NCBI RefSeq assembly: GCF_026262505.1
Contig: NC_067204.1
Span: 3,443,797 to 3,507,796 of the forward strand
Source of the DNA: Trichomonas vaginalis G3
Taxonomy: Eukaryota; Parabasalia; Trichomonadida; Trichomonadidae
Direction of reading: 5' to 3'
DNA length: 64,000 nt
Shown: in pieces, positions 32,774 through 43,798 of the stretch
How the letters are laid out: every line of letters starts with the position of its first letter
How positions within the stretch are numbered: the stretch's first letter is position 1
Position numbers and translations under genes: made by a program
The notes under the pieces: generated by a model
What the model saw: only the letters and a program-made list of their open reading frames with translations
The model's database searches: none
Told to the model about the DNA's origin: nothing

Positions 32774-33172
32774 GGGTTTATTTGGCGCATTAGCAGGAGT
32801 TGCATCCAGATTTTTGCCCGCAGTGGGAACAATAGCCAGAGGTGTATTTGGAGTTGGAAGGAGATTTTGAGTACATTAGGTATACTTAAAGAGAAAGCAC
32901 AACCTATTATACAAACTGTACAGAAAGGTTGGGATGTAGCACGAGATGCAACAAATCTTATTCCAAATCCTGAAACAAGAGGAAAAGTTCAAGGATGGAT
33001 GGACAATGTAGGAAGACAAGCAGGAAACTATTATAACAAAGCAAATGACTACTATAACCAAGCAGGACACTATATGGACCAAGGTGAAAGATTCTTTAAC
33101 AGAGGATATAACCATGCACAACAGTGGGTAAACAATAACCAACCTCAACCGCCCCAAACTGTGGGAATGTAA
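32774..33172 (+). pseudogene. Maverick part: Tyr/Asn/Gln-rich structural-type protein
   Basis: A glycine/alanine-rich hydrophobic start precedes helical sequence with repeating Y-Y-N-K/Q-A and W-M-D-N-V blocks (NYYNKANDYYNQAGHYMD). It sits among other small structural-type genes of the element. The family is not recognised. Confidence 0.4.
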
Positions 33173-33190
33173 AGTTTTTTACTGAGATGA

Positions 33191-33943
33191 AATGAACAAT
33201 ACAGCATTGAGACAAATGGGTTCAAGATGGATTTGTCGACTTCCAGCAGTTACACCACGTGTTTGTCAAGTTCTTCCTATACCTCAGGAAGTTTTAGACC
33301 GACTTAAAAAACCTCAACAACCAGTTGAAAACAAACCAAACTAAAATTTTTACTGAGATGAAATGACGAAGAAGTTGAAACGGTAGATTTGACACCACAA
33401 ACAAAAAGTTCAGAACCATTGTCAAAACCTGTCAAAGAACTTACAGATGAAGAGAAAAATTCAATAATAGAAAGTGCCAGGTCTGGAAATACAAACCCTA
33501 ACTACAAAGTCACTTTTCATAAAAATGGAACGCTAGTATCTCAAAAAGAAACAGACTCTCACAAATAAAATATTGAAGTCTGAAGGAGCTTTCGAGACAA
33601 CAGATGGAAAAGTTTACTTCACTGACCAACAGTTCATTATAGAACATCTCATTGACTTAGAGTCGAAATATTCTAAACTTTACAACAAACACAAAAGTTG
33701 AAAGGAAAACAAAAACAAATGGCATATGATATTTATGAAGATGTTGACGACACAACTGTTCCTGCAAGTGAAGTAAAGTCAGAGAAACCGAAAAGTGACG
33801 AAAAACCGATAGAAGAAGAAAAACCAAAAACTGAAGATAAACCAAAACCAAAGTTTAGTTTGGAAACTAAACCAAGTCAACCTTCATTAGCTGGTATGGG
33901 TTGGCGTCAAAGACTTATGGCAGCAGGCGGTTATGTAAAGTAA
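33191..33943 (+). other. Maverick part: small proteins of unknown role
   Basis: Short frames include a 50-residue Pro/Arg-containing peptide (33191-33343) and a charged Lys/Glu/Pro-rich protein ending in a glycine-rich GWRQRLMAAGGYVK motif (33698-33943). The repeated leader TTTTTACTGAGATGAAATGA precedes two of them. It may be a shared promoter or initiator of the element. Confidence 0.4.
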
Positions 33944-33973
33944 AGAAAAAAAAAATTTTTTATTTTTATAAAA

Positions 33974-34243
33974 ATGCCCCCATATAGAATGGATAGAAAG
34001 TCTGCTAGAATAAAAGCAGAGTTACAAAGATATGGTTGGAGAGTTTCGAAGAATTTTAAATATAGGAAGGGAAGACCCATAAAAGTCTATGACAAATTGT
34101 CTGGTCTTCGCTACGAAATGGATTTGGAAACAACACGTGCCAATTATCCAAACAGACTAGAGAGGTTAGAAGAAGAACGTCTTATGGACATGCCTTTCGA
34201 TGTTAGTGAACCTCAAGTTGAAGGAAACTTGTTTGTTAGATGA
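33974..34243 (+). CDS. Maverick part: small basic protein
   Basis: An 89-residue Arg/Lys-rich protein (MPPYRMDRKSARIKAELQRY at the N-terminus) that looks whole. It may bind nucleic acid. The family is not recognised. Confidence 0.45.
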   Translation: MPPYRMDRKSARIKAELQRYGWRVSKNFKYRKGRPIKVYDKLSGLRYEMDLETTRANYPNRLERLEEERLMDMPFDVSEPQVEGNLFVR

Positions 34244-34350
34244 GAAATATGAAATTCACTGTTGTGAGTCATTTTAAGTCAGAAACAAAAAGACAAAAAG
34301 AGTTTTAAGCGAATGGGACGCAAATGACGGATATGCTATTATGAAGATGG

Positions 34351-34776
34351 GTGGAAAACACATATCTTAAACATGTTGTCATTGCAACTCATTTTATACT
34401 GAATCCTAACAATTTACCTTTTGTAGACCATATAAACCATATAGAAAACGACAATAGACTTGAAAACTTACGTTGGGTCACTCGTTCTGAAAACAATAAG
34501 AACAAAGGCAAATTTGGAGATATTGTATTCGAATTTGTCGACGAACTAGAAGATGAAACAATTGAAATTACAGACTATGGCAAGCATACGTTTGAGTTTT
34601 ACTACTATAGCGAAGAACAAGACTCTTTCTACTTTTATACCGGCGTAAACTATAGGAAATTACAAGTATATTTTACTAAGGCGGGCTATGCTTATGTAAA
34701 CACTAGAGATACAGATGGAAAATACGTTCAAATACTTCTTAACAAATTCAAGAAGCTATATGGCATACCATTTTAA
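34351..34776 (+). CDS. Maverick part: HNH endonuclease
   Basis: It carries the HNH core V-D-H-I-N-H-I-E-N-D-N-R-L-E-N-L-R-W-V-T, followed by S-E-N-N-K-N, as in phage and homing-type HNH nucleases. A C-terminal Tyr/Phe-rich domain follows. Such a gene could be a homing passenger of the element. Confidence 0.75.
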   Translation: MENTYLKHVVIATHFILNPNNLPFVDHINHIENDNRLENLRWVTRSENNKNKGKFGDIVFEFVDELEDETIEITDYGKHTFEFYYYSEEQDSFYFYTGVNYRKLQVYFTKAGYAYVNTRDTDGKYVQILLNKFKKLYGIPF

Positions 34777-35087
34777 AACAATATATTTTTACATATATTA
34801 AATGCTTCAGGTTGAAAAACAAAGAACAAAAGTAGCAGATACAAAACCGTTAGACTATATCTTTACAAATGCTGGTAGACTATTTCAGATGAAGAAATTT
34901 CATCCCGAGCATACAGGTTTGACTATCCAATTCGTTGGCTTCAAAGTCCTTCAGATGCAAAGGCAATAGCATTTAGAAGAGTTTTGTTTTCAAATAGAAC
35001 TAACGCATTTATGTTCGCAGTATATTTTCAAGGGCAGTATAAAGGTTCTGATGGTCTAATAGACAAATTTGACGAAAATGATCCTCT

Positions 35088-36888
35088 GATCCAAAACAAA
35101 CGGCACATATGCACACCAGGAGAAGTAGCATCACAACAAACAATCGATCAATACTATCAAAACGTCCCAGCAACAGGGCTTACACCTATATCGTTAGGGG
35201 ATATCTATGAACAGCTTGCTACATTTACTGGAAGATTTAACTTGGCTCTGAATACCTTCTCAAGCCCAGAGTTTACAAAGCTAGTTAAAACCATTATAAT
35301 GTATACTGCAGACTCGATGATATTGAAGTTCCCACAGTTACACAATGTTAACATCAATGTTGATAAACTAGCTTCTCAAATATACCAGCCTATTTCAACT
35401 GACAAACTAAGGCAAACAATGATACAAATTGCAAATTCAATCCATGTTGCAAAAGTTGATGAGTTTGCTAAGCTTGCCTGTACCTGTGTTGCCATTGATG
35501 AGGGGAAGACTCAGCAGTTTCACAATCTGGACTTCTCCCTCACAAATCCTCTGCAAAGCAAGCGGCCCTATCCTGTTGAGTCAATCCAAATGAATGGTGG
35601 AACATCTGAAGATTATATCCACTCGCTTACTCAAGGATTTAACAGAATCTTCATTAGAGATGTTAAGATCAGCAGTGTAGTTTGCGATGGCAATAAAGCG
35701 CAATTGAAATGTTTTCAGAAAGGATGGAATCAATCGTTCTACAACTCAAATGACCCAAGGTTATTCAAAATCTTGTTTATCCCGTGTTTATGCCACAGGA
35801 TTCATAATTGTTATCAATATATGACAACAAAAGACGTAGCATTAGGAGCAATTGTGAAACATATCCACGAAATATCAGCTCTTTGTAGAATCCATGTTGA
35901 AGACATCGGAGCTCTCTGTCCAAAGCATGTATCCACCAGGTGGATCTATGATTATAATATTTGTATGTTTATTATCAAGTATCAAGACAAAATTTCAAGA
36001 TATACGCGTATTGATATTGAAAACATCAAGTTCTTAAGAGACTGCTTGGCAATTCTCAAGAAGCTTATTTCCACGTTCGAATCAGATAAAACCAAGATAT
36101 CTGATTGCTACGTATGGCTTTGCAAGGGTATTGAAGCACTCCAATACCTTTCCAGCAGCAACAACAATCCTTTTGCTGGAATCCTTTCAAGATCGTTGTT
36201 GAACTATACCCTTGGATCGGACTTTGGAGGTCTTTGGTGCTTAGCCTTCGCTTTTACACCGAAAGGTAGGTATTATTTCAACCAAAAATTCGTCCACGGA
36301 GCGCAGATCAACGAATCTCCGGCAATTAATTCATTTGATATTACAAACGTAACTTTCGTTAATCCAGTAGAAGACATTCAATCTATCTATATGGACTCTA
36401 TCTTTGAAGAAGGTTCGACTGAAGTTTCTCTTGATATGGTTGAGGAGGGATCAATTCGTCAGGTAACTGCTACAATTGACCCTCCTATGCTTGATCTCGC
36501 AGATGTAACATCTAGTTCAAATCAGCCGGTTAACCATTTTGTTGCAGCTAGGCAGTATCTCAAAAGTATTTTGGAACAATTTCGTATTCCGGGTCAAACA
36601 ATAACAGATATTATTACACTATTTAACACGTATATTAATAGTGATAATGATATCTTCTCTGATGATATGATTCAAGAACGTCAAGAATACGGTTGGGAAG
36701 AAATCTCTCATAGAGATGGCAATGTATCAATCTTTGCAGATATCGCCCTTCGTGTTATCTCCGCTTCACCTTCAGAAGCAACATGTGAGAGAACAATAAA
36801 AGACCAAAGATTGATACTAAATTTGAAAAGATTACGTTCTCACAAAATTTTATTAGATAGCCGAGAAATTTTAATGGCTACAAAATAA
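35088..36888 (+). CDS. hAT-like transposase, copy 2 (N-terminally replaced)
   Basis: The transposase body is open from the junction to the stop at 36888. It carries V-V-C-D-G-N-K-A-Q, S-T-R-W-I-Y-D-Y-N and the C-terminal A-S-P-S-E-A-T-C-E-R-T with LKRLRSHKILL. Its first 65 or so residues (the putative zinc finger seen in copy 1) are missing. Instead, the frame is continuous upstream into Maverick-derived codons from 34984, giving a 634-residue chimeric frame. Without the DNA-binding finger it is unlikely to transpose normally. The junction lies at GATC, where both parents have the same bases. It could be a real rearrangement or an assembly chimera. Confidence 0.65.
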
Positions 36889-37011
36889 ATATCTATATTT
36901 ATTATTAAAAATTGTTTTATATTTTATCTGTTCAATATTTATCTCATATAAAAATTTGAAATACTTAATCAAAATTTCTATGTGTTTGTTTGAAAGAGAT
37001 CGATAGCAATT

Positions 37012-37277
37012 CATATTGTTGCATGCTAAGTTCGGTCAACGATAGAAATTGAGTGGAAATTAATCGTCGAGGAAGTACGATTATGTAAAGTAAAAAATGT
37101 TGTGGGATTTTTAATATTATATATTATTTTATAATAAAAATTTTTTGATTCATTTTAAGAAGCACATATATTTTTAAAATTAAATAGTTTTTCAATTTTT
37201 TTGAAGGAATTGAGATACTTCCCACGACAATAAAATTGAGAGGTTTACATTATGACTGATCTTAGCATGCAACAATA
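37012..37277. repeat. Palindromic spacer element, second copy
   Basis: Same inverted repeat as at 22478-22752, with TTGCATGCTAAG arms. Confidence 0.65.
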
Positions 37278-37501
37278 TATCTTTTGAATTTGCTAATTGT
37301 GGTGATGGTACTATTATTATTAATTTTTTATTTTTATTTTTTTTTATTTTTTTATTTTTTATTTTTTTTTTGATAATATACTATTTAGATTTATACATTC
37401 ATTCAATATTATGAAATAAATATTTCTAAATTGATCTGATTAATTTTGAACTCACAGATCAATTGATACACTGCCTTGCATCAAGAAGCGGAGCATCTTT
37501 T

Positions 37502-38323
37502 ATGGACTCTGTGGAATATGCTCCGCGATTTGATGTTTTGTTAACCAATCAGCTTCATTACTCAGAAATATTTAACGAGATCAGACGTCACAATCATTAT
37601 GCCACAGAGAGGGTAAATTCACAAATCATCAGGCTCGATGATTCTCGAAGCGCCTTAAATGCCGCCATGCAATTGTTCTTGACTATCATTATCCTTGAAA
37701 ATATTCGAATCGAAGAAGATAATGGTGCAAGAGTTTTAGAATTGTTTCAGGTTGGAGAAGAAGATTCCAAACAAGAAGATCTTCTCCATATCCTACAAAT
37801 ATTAGAACGTATGGGAAGATCTACTTCGATTTCACCAGGAAAAACATATAATATGCTTCATTTTGAACAACAAGGCGATCCACGACTCATTATTTCATCT
37901 TTTATGAACCCACATTTATGCGGGATTCAATTCATTGATGAGAATAATCAAGCTCAATGTGTTAACATGTTAAAACTTCCTGAAGATGGAAATTTCAAAG
38001 AATATTTCGAGAATAAGAAGATTACTCATGTGAATAGATACCTCTTCATTGCAAATGACCGCGAATCTCAAGAAGCTCAGCCAGACCAAATTGAACTGCT
38101 TCATGAACATTCACATATCATATTTATCAGATTTGCCATTGTTTCACTTACACTCGGAAGAGATGGTCATGCCTCTTTTAAATTTTATAAGAGACTTGAT
38201 TTACAAGGCGAATATGTTGTGATCGATGAAAATTGGTGTTATGTGATCCCAAGAGGAGGAGCAATCGGATATCAATTTTTATCATTGTATGTCAGAGGTA
38301 AGGATGTTGAAATTGAAAATTAA
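37502..38323 (+). CDS. Unknown protein with possible ubiquitin-protease-like C-terminus
   Basis: The frame is open from 37430, but the first ATG is at 37502 (MDSVEYAPRFDVLL), giving 273 residues. The N-terminal half is helical (LNAAMQLFLTIIILENIRIEEDN). The C-terminal part reads SLTLGRDGHASFKFYKRLDL, then WCYVIPRGGAIGYQFLSLYVRG. This resembles the His-box end of C19 ubiquitin hydrolases (a G-H-x-x-x-Y region followed by a beta strand ending L-x-Y-x-R), but no Cys box is present. It is linked to the transposase in both copies of the block, so it may be a second gene of the transposon or a captured host fragment. Assignment is tentative. Confidence 0.4.
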   Translation: MDSVEYAPRFDVLLTNQLHYSEIFNEIRRHNHYATERVNSQIIRLDDSRSALNAAMQLFLTIIILENIRIEEDNGARVLELFQVGEEDSKQEDLLHILQILERMGRSTSISPGKTYNMLHFEQQGDPRLIISSFMNPHLCGIQFIDENNQAQCVNMLKLPEDGNFKEYFENKKITHVNRYLFIANDRESQEAQPDQIELLHEHSHIIFIRFAIVSLTLGRDGHASFKFYKRLDLQGEYVVIDENWCYVIPRGGAIGYQFLSLYVRGKDVEIEN

Positions 38324-40421
38324 TTCATAATTCCTATTTATTTATATATTTTGTTTTTTATTTGTAAGCTGTAAATAATGATTTGTTATAAGAAGTGTTG
38401 TAAACAGAAATTCATCAAAAGTGACACCTCAGAAAAGCTAAAATATTGAATTTTTGGAACTTTTGATAGAGCACGTTTTTAAATATTAATTAAAGTAAAT
38501 GTATATTTTGTAAAGATTCTTTTTAATAAAAAAATAAAATTTTGAAGAAGAACACAAAATCTTCTGAAAAATAATATCACATAAACTCATATTATTTTCT
38601 AATATATAACTATTTTATATAAAAATCAAATTCAATGATCTTAAAAGCGAATGATAAACCTCAAAATTTACGAATATAATGAGTGGGAATATAATGCTTA
38701 TCTATCATAAAACCATATGAAATATCAATTTTTGCTTTACGCCTAATTTTTGACGACAATTAGCAAAAAATGTTAAATGTTAACACTCAGTCCATTTGAA
38801 TATGAAAAATAAAATTGACTTTGATTAAATGTTTTTATTTATCATGCAATTCTTCTTGCGACCAAAGATTTGAATAAAAGTTCAAAAAATAAGATAGCTT
38901 AAGGATACCCTTACATTGCGTAGTTAGAAAGAGAATATGATATTGTCATGATTGCTAAAGTTTTAGGCTCCAGAAATGAATATACATCAAACTGAAACAA
39001 TTGATAAATTGAATGAACTTTTGAGAGGTTCTCAAATAAAAAAATTATCTAATTTTATACAATATTACTATTATTTTATCCACATATGTATATATAGTAA
39101 TTTGAGAAAACTTTTAGGAAAAAATAAGTTTAATAAAAATCTGAATTTTACTTGTTGTGGGATTGTTATTAATTGACACTCCAGACGTATTACTAATAGT
39201 TATGCGTATGCAATTAAAGTATTTCTGATGGACAAAATGTGAGATTTATATCAGATAATTCATTTCTACTATTAAGTTATTCATTTATGAGTTTGCACTT
39301 ATTCGCACTAAATAATAACTATTAAAAATTGTTTTAATTAATTGACACCATATAATAGAGTGAATTTTGTTTGATCAAACAACAATAGATGATAGATATA
39401 AAGCCAAGAAACTTGCTATTAATATGCTCTACTTGCTATTTCAATGTAAGTATGATATTTTCTAAATGTTTCGTTCAGATAACTTAGATATATTAGTCAA
39501 AATTTGAAATTTTAATAGCACATATATTAAAAATAATTATTATTCATAAAAGATTAAAGAAATAGTAAAAAAAATCAATCAAATTATAAAAATACAACAT
39601 TTAGAAGAATTCTTATTATCCTTCAAAAAGTCAGTATTTCTGCTGTAATTTTCTACAACATTGTAGTTATTGCACTTTGTCTATGGATTTGTATATATGT
39701 TATATATAAATTATATATCTAAACTGCCCATAAGTGCAATTTTTATATAAATTGTTTATTTCTTTAACAATTTCATATGAAATATGCTTTTTTAAGCGTA
39801 TCAAAGCTGTGTTCTTAATGTGCATGGATATATCAAGAAAAATGTCGAAAAAAAATGTGAATTCACAAATTCACTGAATTTTCACCGTTTTTTGAATTTT
39901 GCTACAGCACTAATATTAAATAATACTAAAATCTTCTGTCTTTGTAAAAGAATAAATTCTGACAAAAAGTGCTCGTTTAAATTTAATGATCATCTGTATG
40001 ACTAAGTGGTAAAAAGTGTTTATGACCAAAAAAGGGTTACATGCTTAGTCTATTTTTCTGACAGGATACTCTAGATTTACATGATCTCTATTTCATATCT
40101 CCGTTTTTAGATTCTTCGACAGATTTTATGATAGAAAACCAAGATTAACAAAATTCCGGCATGTTAATGAAGAAGTCTGCAGCTACCCTCAATATTATTT
40201 CAATAATCAGTATCGTTTCTCTTACAATTTATTTTTTTCTCAATAATTTAACAAGAAATAACAATACACACTTGGTTTTACGTATAAAAGCTAAGTGTCG
40301 AACTTAATCAACTTTACTTACTTAGCAAATGAATATTTTTGTGGTTGCGAGTTCTGAATGCTGAAATTTTAGATTTCTCTATAAATGATATCATTGCACT
40401 TACAATGTTGTTCCAGCCTAT

Positions 40422-41054
40422 TGTAATAAACAGAAATTCATCAAAAGTGACAGCTCTCAATTTTTTGACATTTGTAAATTCTAAATTGAATGAGAAAAAT
40501 GAAATAATACTAAGCATAATACAATATTCTAGATTTAATTATAATTAGGAAAAAGTTAGTTTTGAGAGTACTTTTCATAGGCATATAGAATGAAATCTTC
40601 TGAAAAAGAATATCACATAAACTCATATTATTTTCTAATATATAACTATTTTATATAAAAATCAAATTCAATGATCTTAAAAGCGAAGGATAAACCTCAA
40701 AATTTACGAATATAATGAGTGGGAATATTTCATATGGTTTTATGATAGATAAGCATTATATTCCCACTCATTATATTCGTAAATTTTGAGGTTTATCCTT
40801 CGCTTTTAAGATCATTGAATTTGATTTTTATATAAAATAGTTATATATTAGAAAATAATATGAGTTTATGTGATATTATTTTTCAGAAGATTTTGTGTTC
40901 TTCTTCAAAATTTTATTTTTTTATTAAAAAGAATCTTTACAAAATATACATTTACTTAAATTAATATTTAAAAACGTGCTCTATCAAAAGTTCCAAAAAT
41001 TCAATATTTTAGCTTTTCTGAGGTGTCACTTTTGATGAATTTCTGTTTACAACA
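40422..41054. mobile_element. Palindromic inverted-repeat element, copy 3 (short)
   Basis: Ends TGTAATAAACAG and CTGTTTACAACA, flanked by CTAT on both sides (40418-40421, 41055-41058). At 633 bp it is an internally deleted relative of the 1252-bp copy: the middle part of the palindrome is missing and the arms fold directly on each other near 40728-40752. Confidence 0.85.
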
Positions 41055-41390
41055 CTATCGCATAAATCATAGAAAATCCAAAAAAAAAAAATAATATAAA
41101 GAAAATTCATGTCATGAAGTTCAAAAAATACCGTGTAACATTAAAATTTGTTATGCATAATACATTTTAGCTATTATTGATTTTTTTTAATTTTCGAGAA
41201 ATTGAATGGTGAGTCCGATAGAGAAATTTTTAAAAATCCTAGTGCCTCATAGAAGTAATTTCCCTCGTCTCCCATACTTCCAAATGTATGCATATGACAT
41301 AAACTTTTATGCATTACACAAGTGGCCAATAATATCTATAGAGTAAAAAATTAGAAATTTAATTTTTTTATATGATATTTATATTTCAGA

Positions 41391-41625
41391 TTTGCGAGCG
41401 TAACTTTTTTCTCCATGGCATACTTGTTTTAAGAGCAAATGATCAAAATCGTCCTTCAATTATTGAAGGAGCTGATATCTTTGAAAATTGAATTGAAAGG
41501 GTATTCAATTTTCAAATTTCCTCTCAATTTTGGAAACATATCAACTCTATGAATTAACAATTATGTGCCTTCACAGTTTATCAGTCATATAAGGTGCTTA
41601 TAAAGAAAAAAGTTACGCTCGCAAA
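41391..41625. mobile_element. Small inverted-repeat element (MITE-like)
   Basis: 22-bp terminal inverted repeats beginning TTTGCGAGCGTAACTTTT, 235 bp in total, without coding sequence. No clear target duplication could be assigned. Confidence 0.7.
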
Positions 41626-42706
41626 ATATGTTTTTATAGAGATTTCACATAAAATAATTATGTAATTTCTAAAAAGAATATTTTTGTTCTTGAATATTAA
41701 AGTGTATTGTAGTTTAAAAAGTTTTAAATATGTTGCTAAAATTTCAGGTTTATAGCTCATGTCTAGCATGACTTCTTCGTATGCGCAAAAAATCTGACAC
41801 GTAAGGGTATCCTTAAAAAATAATATACGGTAGTGTTTACTAATAGATGAATAGTATATAAATTCTATTAAAATGGATTTGATCCAAAAAAATATAAAAC
41901 CAAAAATAATTGTTATAATTTAAATGAAGAAGTAATTTAAAACGATTTTATTTATGATCAAAATTTATATATTTTTTTTGATCAAATCCATTTTAATAGA
42001 ATTTATATACTATTCATCTATTAGTAAACACTACCGTATATTATTTTTTAAGCTATCTTATTTTTTGAACTTTTATTCAAATCTTTGGTCGCAAGAAGAA
42101 TTGCATGATAAATAAAAACATTTAATCAAGTCAATTTTATTTTTCATATTCAAATGGACTGAGTGTTAACATTTAACATTTTTTGCTAATTGTCCGCAAA
42201 AATTAGGGTAAAGCAAAAAATTGATATTTCATATGGTTTTAATGATAGATTAATTTATTACTCATTATATTCGTAAATTTTTGAGGTTTATCATTCGCTT
42301 TTAAGATCATTGAATTTGATTTTTATATAAAATAGTTATATATTAGAAAATAATATGGGTTTATGTGATATTATTTTTCAGAAGATTTCATTCTATATGC
42401 CTATGAAAAGTACTCTCAAAACTAACTTTTTCCTAATTATAATTAAATCTAGAATATTGTATTATGTTTAGTATTATTTCATTTTTCTCATTCAATTTAG
42501 AATTTACAAATGTCAAAAAATTGAGAGCTATCACTTTTGATGAATTTCTGTTTATTACAGAAGATGGTCTTTTTCACCAAGAAAAATCTTGTGTGTAAAA
42601 AATTTTTATCGTCCGACAAGGGCAAACCCAAATTTTAGCTAAAAGTGACAGGGGAAAAAACGTTTAGTATTAAAAAAAAGACCGATGAGAGCTTCGTTCG
42701 AAATAT

Positions 42707-42768
42707 AGAGGGAACTGAGAATACGCAACCATTCTCAGGGGATATTGGATGCTATTCCCGTTCCCTCT
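42707..42768. repeat. Nested hairpins, three-way-junction-like
   Basis: An outer stem AGAGGGAAC / GTTCCCTCT encloses CTGAGAAT / ATTCTCAG and a second short GGGA / TTCCC pair. Confidence 0.75.
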
Positions 42769-42809
42769 GTATGGAAAATTGAGGTTTTCAAAGGGAGTTA
42801 AAATAATAT

Positions 42810-43158
42810 CAAATTTATACTAATTTACTTCAAAATACAAAAGTATTTGACAGCTAAAATTAGTTACTTTAGCAAGCCTATCAATACCCTTTTACGATTA
42901 TTGTTACTTTTTCGAAATAAAAGTAAAAACAAATTTATACTAATATACTTCAAAATACAAAAGTATTTGACAGCTAAAATTAGTTACTTTAGCAAGCCTA
43001 TCAATACCCTTTTACGATTATTGCTACTTTTTCGAAATAAAAGTAAAAACAAATTTATACTAATTTACTTCAAAATACAAAAGTATTTGACAGCTAAAAT
43101 TAGTTACTTTAGCAAGCCTATCAATACCCTTTTACGATTATTGTTACTTTTTCGAAAA
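42810..43158 (+). repeat. Three tandem 120-bp repeats
   Basis: Units start at 42810, 42930 and 43050 (CAAATTTATACTAATTTACT; T to A in the second) and are nearly identical. Because 120 is a multiple of three, the frame stays open and gives a 114-residue repetitive frame, which I do not regard as a gene. Confidence 0.9.
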
Positions 43159-43798
43159 AAAATTTATTATCAAAAACCTTTTTTTTCTTAGTAAAAATAA
43201 AAAATGTTATTTTATATCAAGTTTTTATTCATAAATTTTTATAATGTTGTATAAATTTCATTAAAATTTACGTACATATTAAGGTACTTATCTTCTACAT
43301 ATATAATCTTCATTAGATATATACATGATAAATAAATTCATAAAACATTAAAAATCAAAAAATTAGATGAACCTTGGCAATTAAACTTTATTAAATAATA
43401 GTTGTTTATAAATTATATTATATTATTATTTAATATTATTTTGATAATGAAGATTTTATTTTGCAATAATATAAACGAAATTTTTTACCTTATGAACTTT
43501 TGATGGAAATATGCAAATTTAAAATAATAAAGAAAGCTGCGAGCGAAGCGATCGGCTTAGGTCTAAGATTTTGATTCAAATCTTTGCTTATATTCCTTAA
43601 ATTCTTTATGAAACTCGCAACAGTTCCATAAAAAATTTTAAATTCTAAACTGTCGAAATTACCGATCGGTAATCACACCCGTGAAGGGTGTGTCACTTTT
43701 AGCTAAAATTACCCCTACTCGAAATTAGAGAAAAAAATTTAAAAAGTAAAAAAATGAAGAAAATAACTGGAATACGAAGAATTTAGGGAGGATAGAGT

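Larger units (their letters stand above)
27695..35087 (+). mobile_element. Maverick (Polinton) fragment, left end; broken
   Basis: The left terminal inverted repeat (27695-27775) is followed by a compact, two-strand gene set typical of Mavericks: a Dam-like DNA methyltransferase, a small membrane protein, an amphipathic peptide, a capsid-like protein, a fibre-like protein, a retroviral-type integrase, small structural proteins and an HNH nuclease. DNA polymerase and packaging ATPase are absent, so at least half of the element is missing. The right side ends abruptly at 35087, where hAT-like sequence starts. Most larger genes are broken, with of the order of ten or more breaks overall, though several small genes look whole. 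It points away from the fragment at 12887-17718, so the two are not the ends of one element. Confidence 0.85.
35088..38083 (+). repeat. Duplicated transposase block, copy 2
   Basis: Second copy of 20560-23556, of better quality. It differs by several substitutions as well as indels. Confidence 0.95.
38903..41812. mobile_element. 2.9-kb element with TTAA target duplication
   Basis: The 12-bp inverted ends GGATACCCTTAC / GTAAGGGTATCC are flanked by TTAA on both sides (38899-38902, 41813-41816). The empty site is seen in the sister element at 61477-61490 (AGCTTAAAAAATAA). TTAA duplication is typical of piggyBac and Kolobok transposons. Only eroded short frames lie inside (for example MNIHQTETIDKLNELLRGSQ from 38976), and no transposase is recognised. 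Two further elements are nested in it. Confidence 0.85.
38396..42559 (-). mobile_element. Palindromic inverted-repeat element, copy 2 (interrupted)
   Basis: Ends TGTTGTAAACAG and CTGTTTATTACA, flanked by the 4-bp duplication GAAG (38392-38395 and 42560-42563). It has the same family structure as 60965-62216 in opposite orientation. It is split by the 2.9-kb element at 38903-41812. It has no coding capacity, so it is non-autonomous. TGT...ACA ends with a 4-bp target duplication would suit a Ginger-type or similar integrase-mobilised element. Confidence 0.85.
42631..43710. mobile_element. Inverted-repeat element with AATTTTAGCTAAAAGTGACA ends
   Basis: The 20-bp end sequence at 42631-42650 recurs inverted at 43691-43710. 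The inner part AAAAGTGACA is shared with the ends of the palindromic family (CATCAAAAGTGACA). It holds a three-way-junction-like hairpin (42707-42768) and three tandem 120-bp units. No transposase is present. Confidence 0.6.

Noticed and set aside
12887-35087. The two Maverick fragments as the two ends of one element
   Set aside because: Their terminal repeats face each other across 10 kb and the gene content points outward from the interval, so they are separate truncated copies.
38976-41769. Transposase gene inside the TTAA element
   Set aside because: Only short eroded frames are present, without a recognisable DDE motif pattern, so I cannot claim one.
42847-43191. 114-residue repetitive protein
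   Set aside because: It is a translation of three 120-bp repeats inside a non-coding inverted-repeat element. The frame stays open only because 120 is divisible by three.
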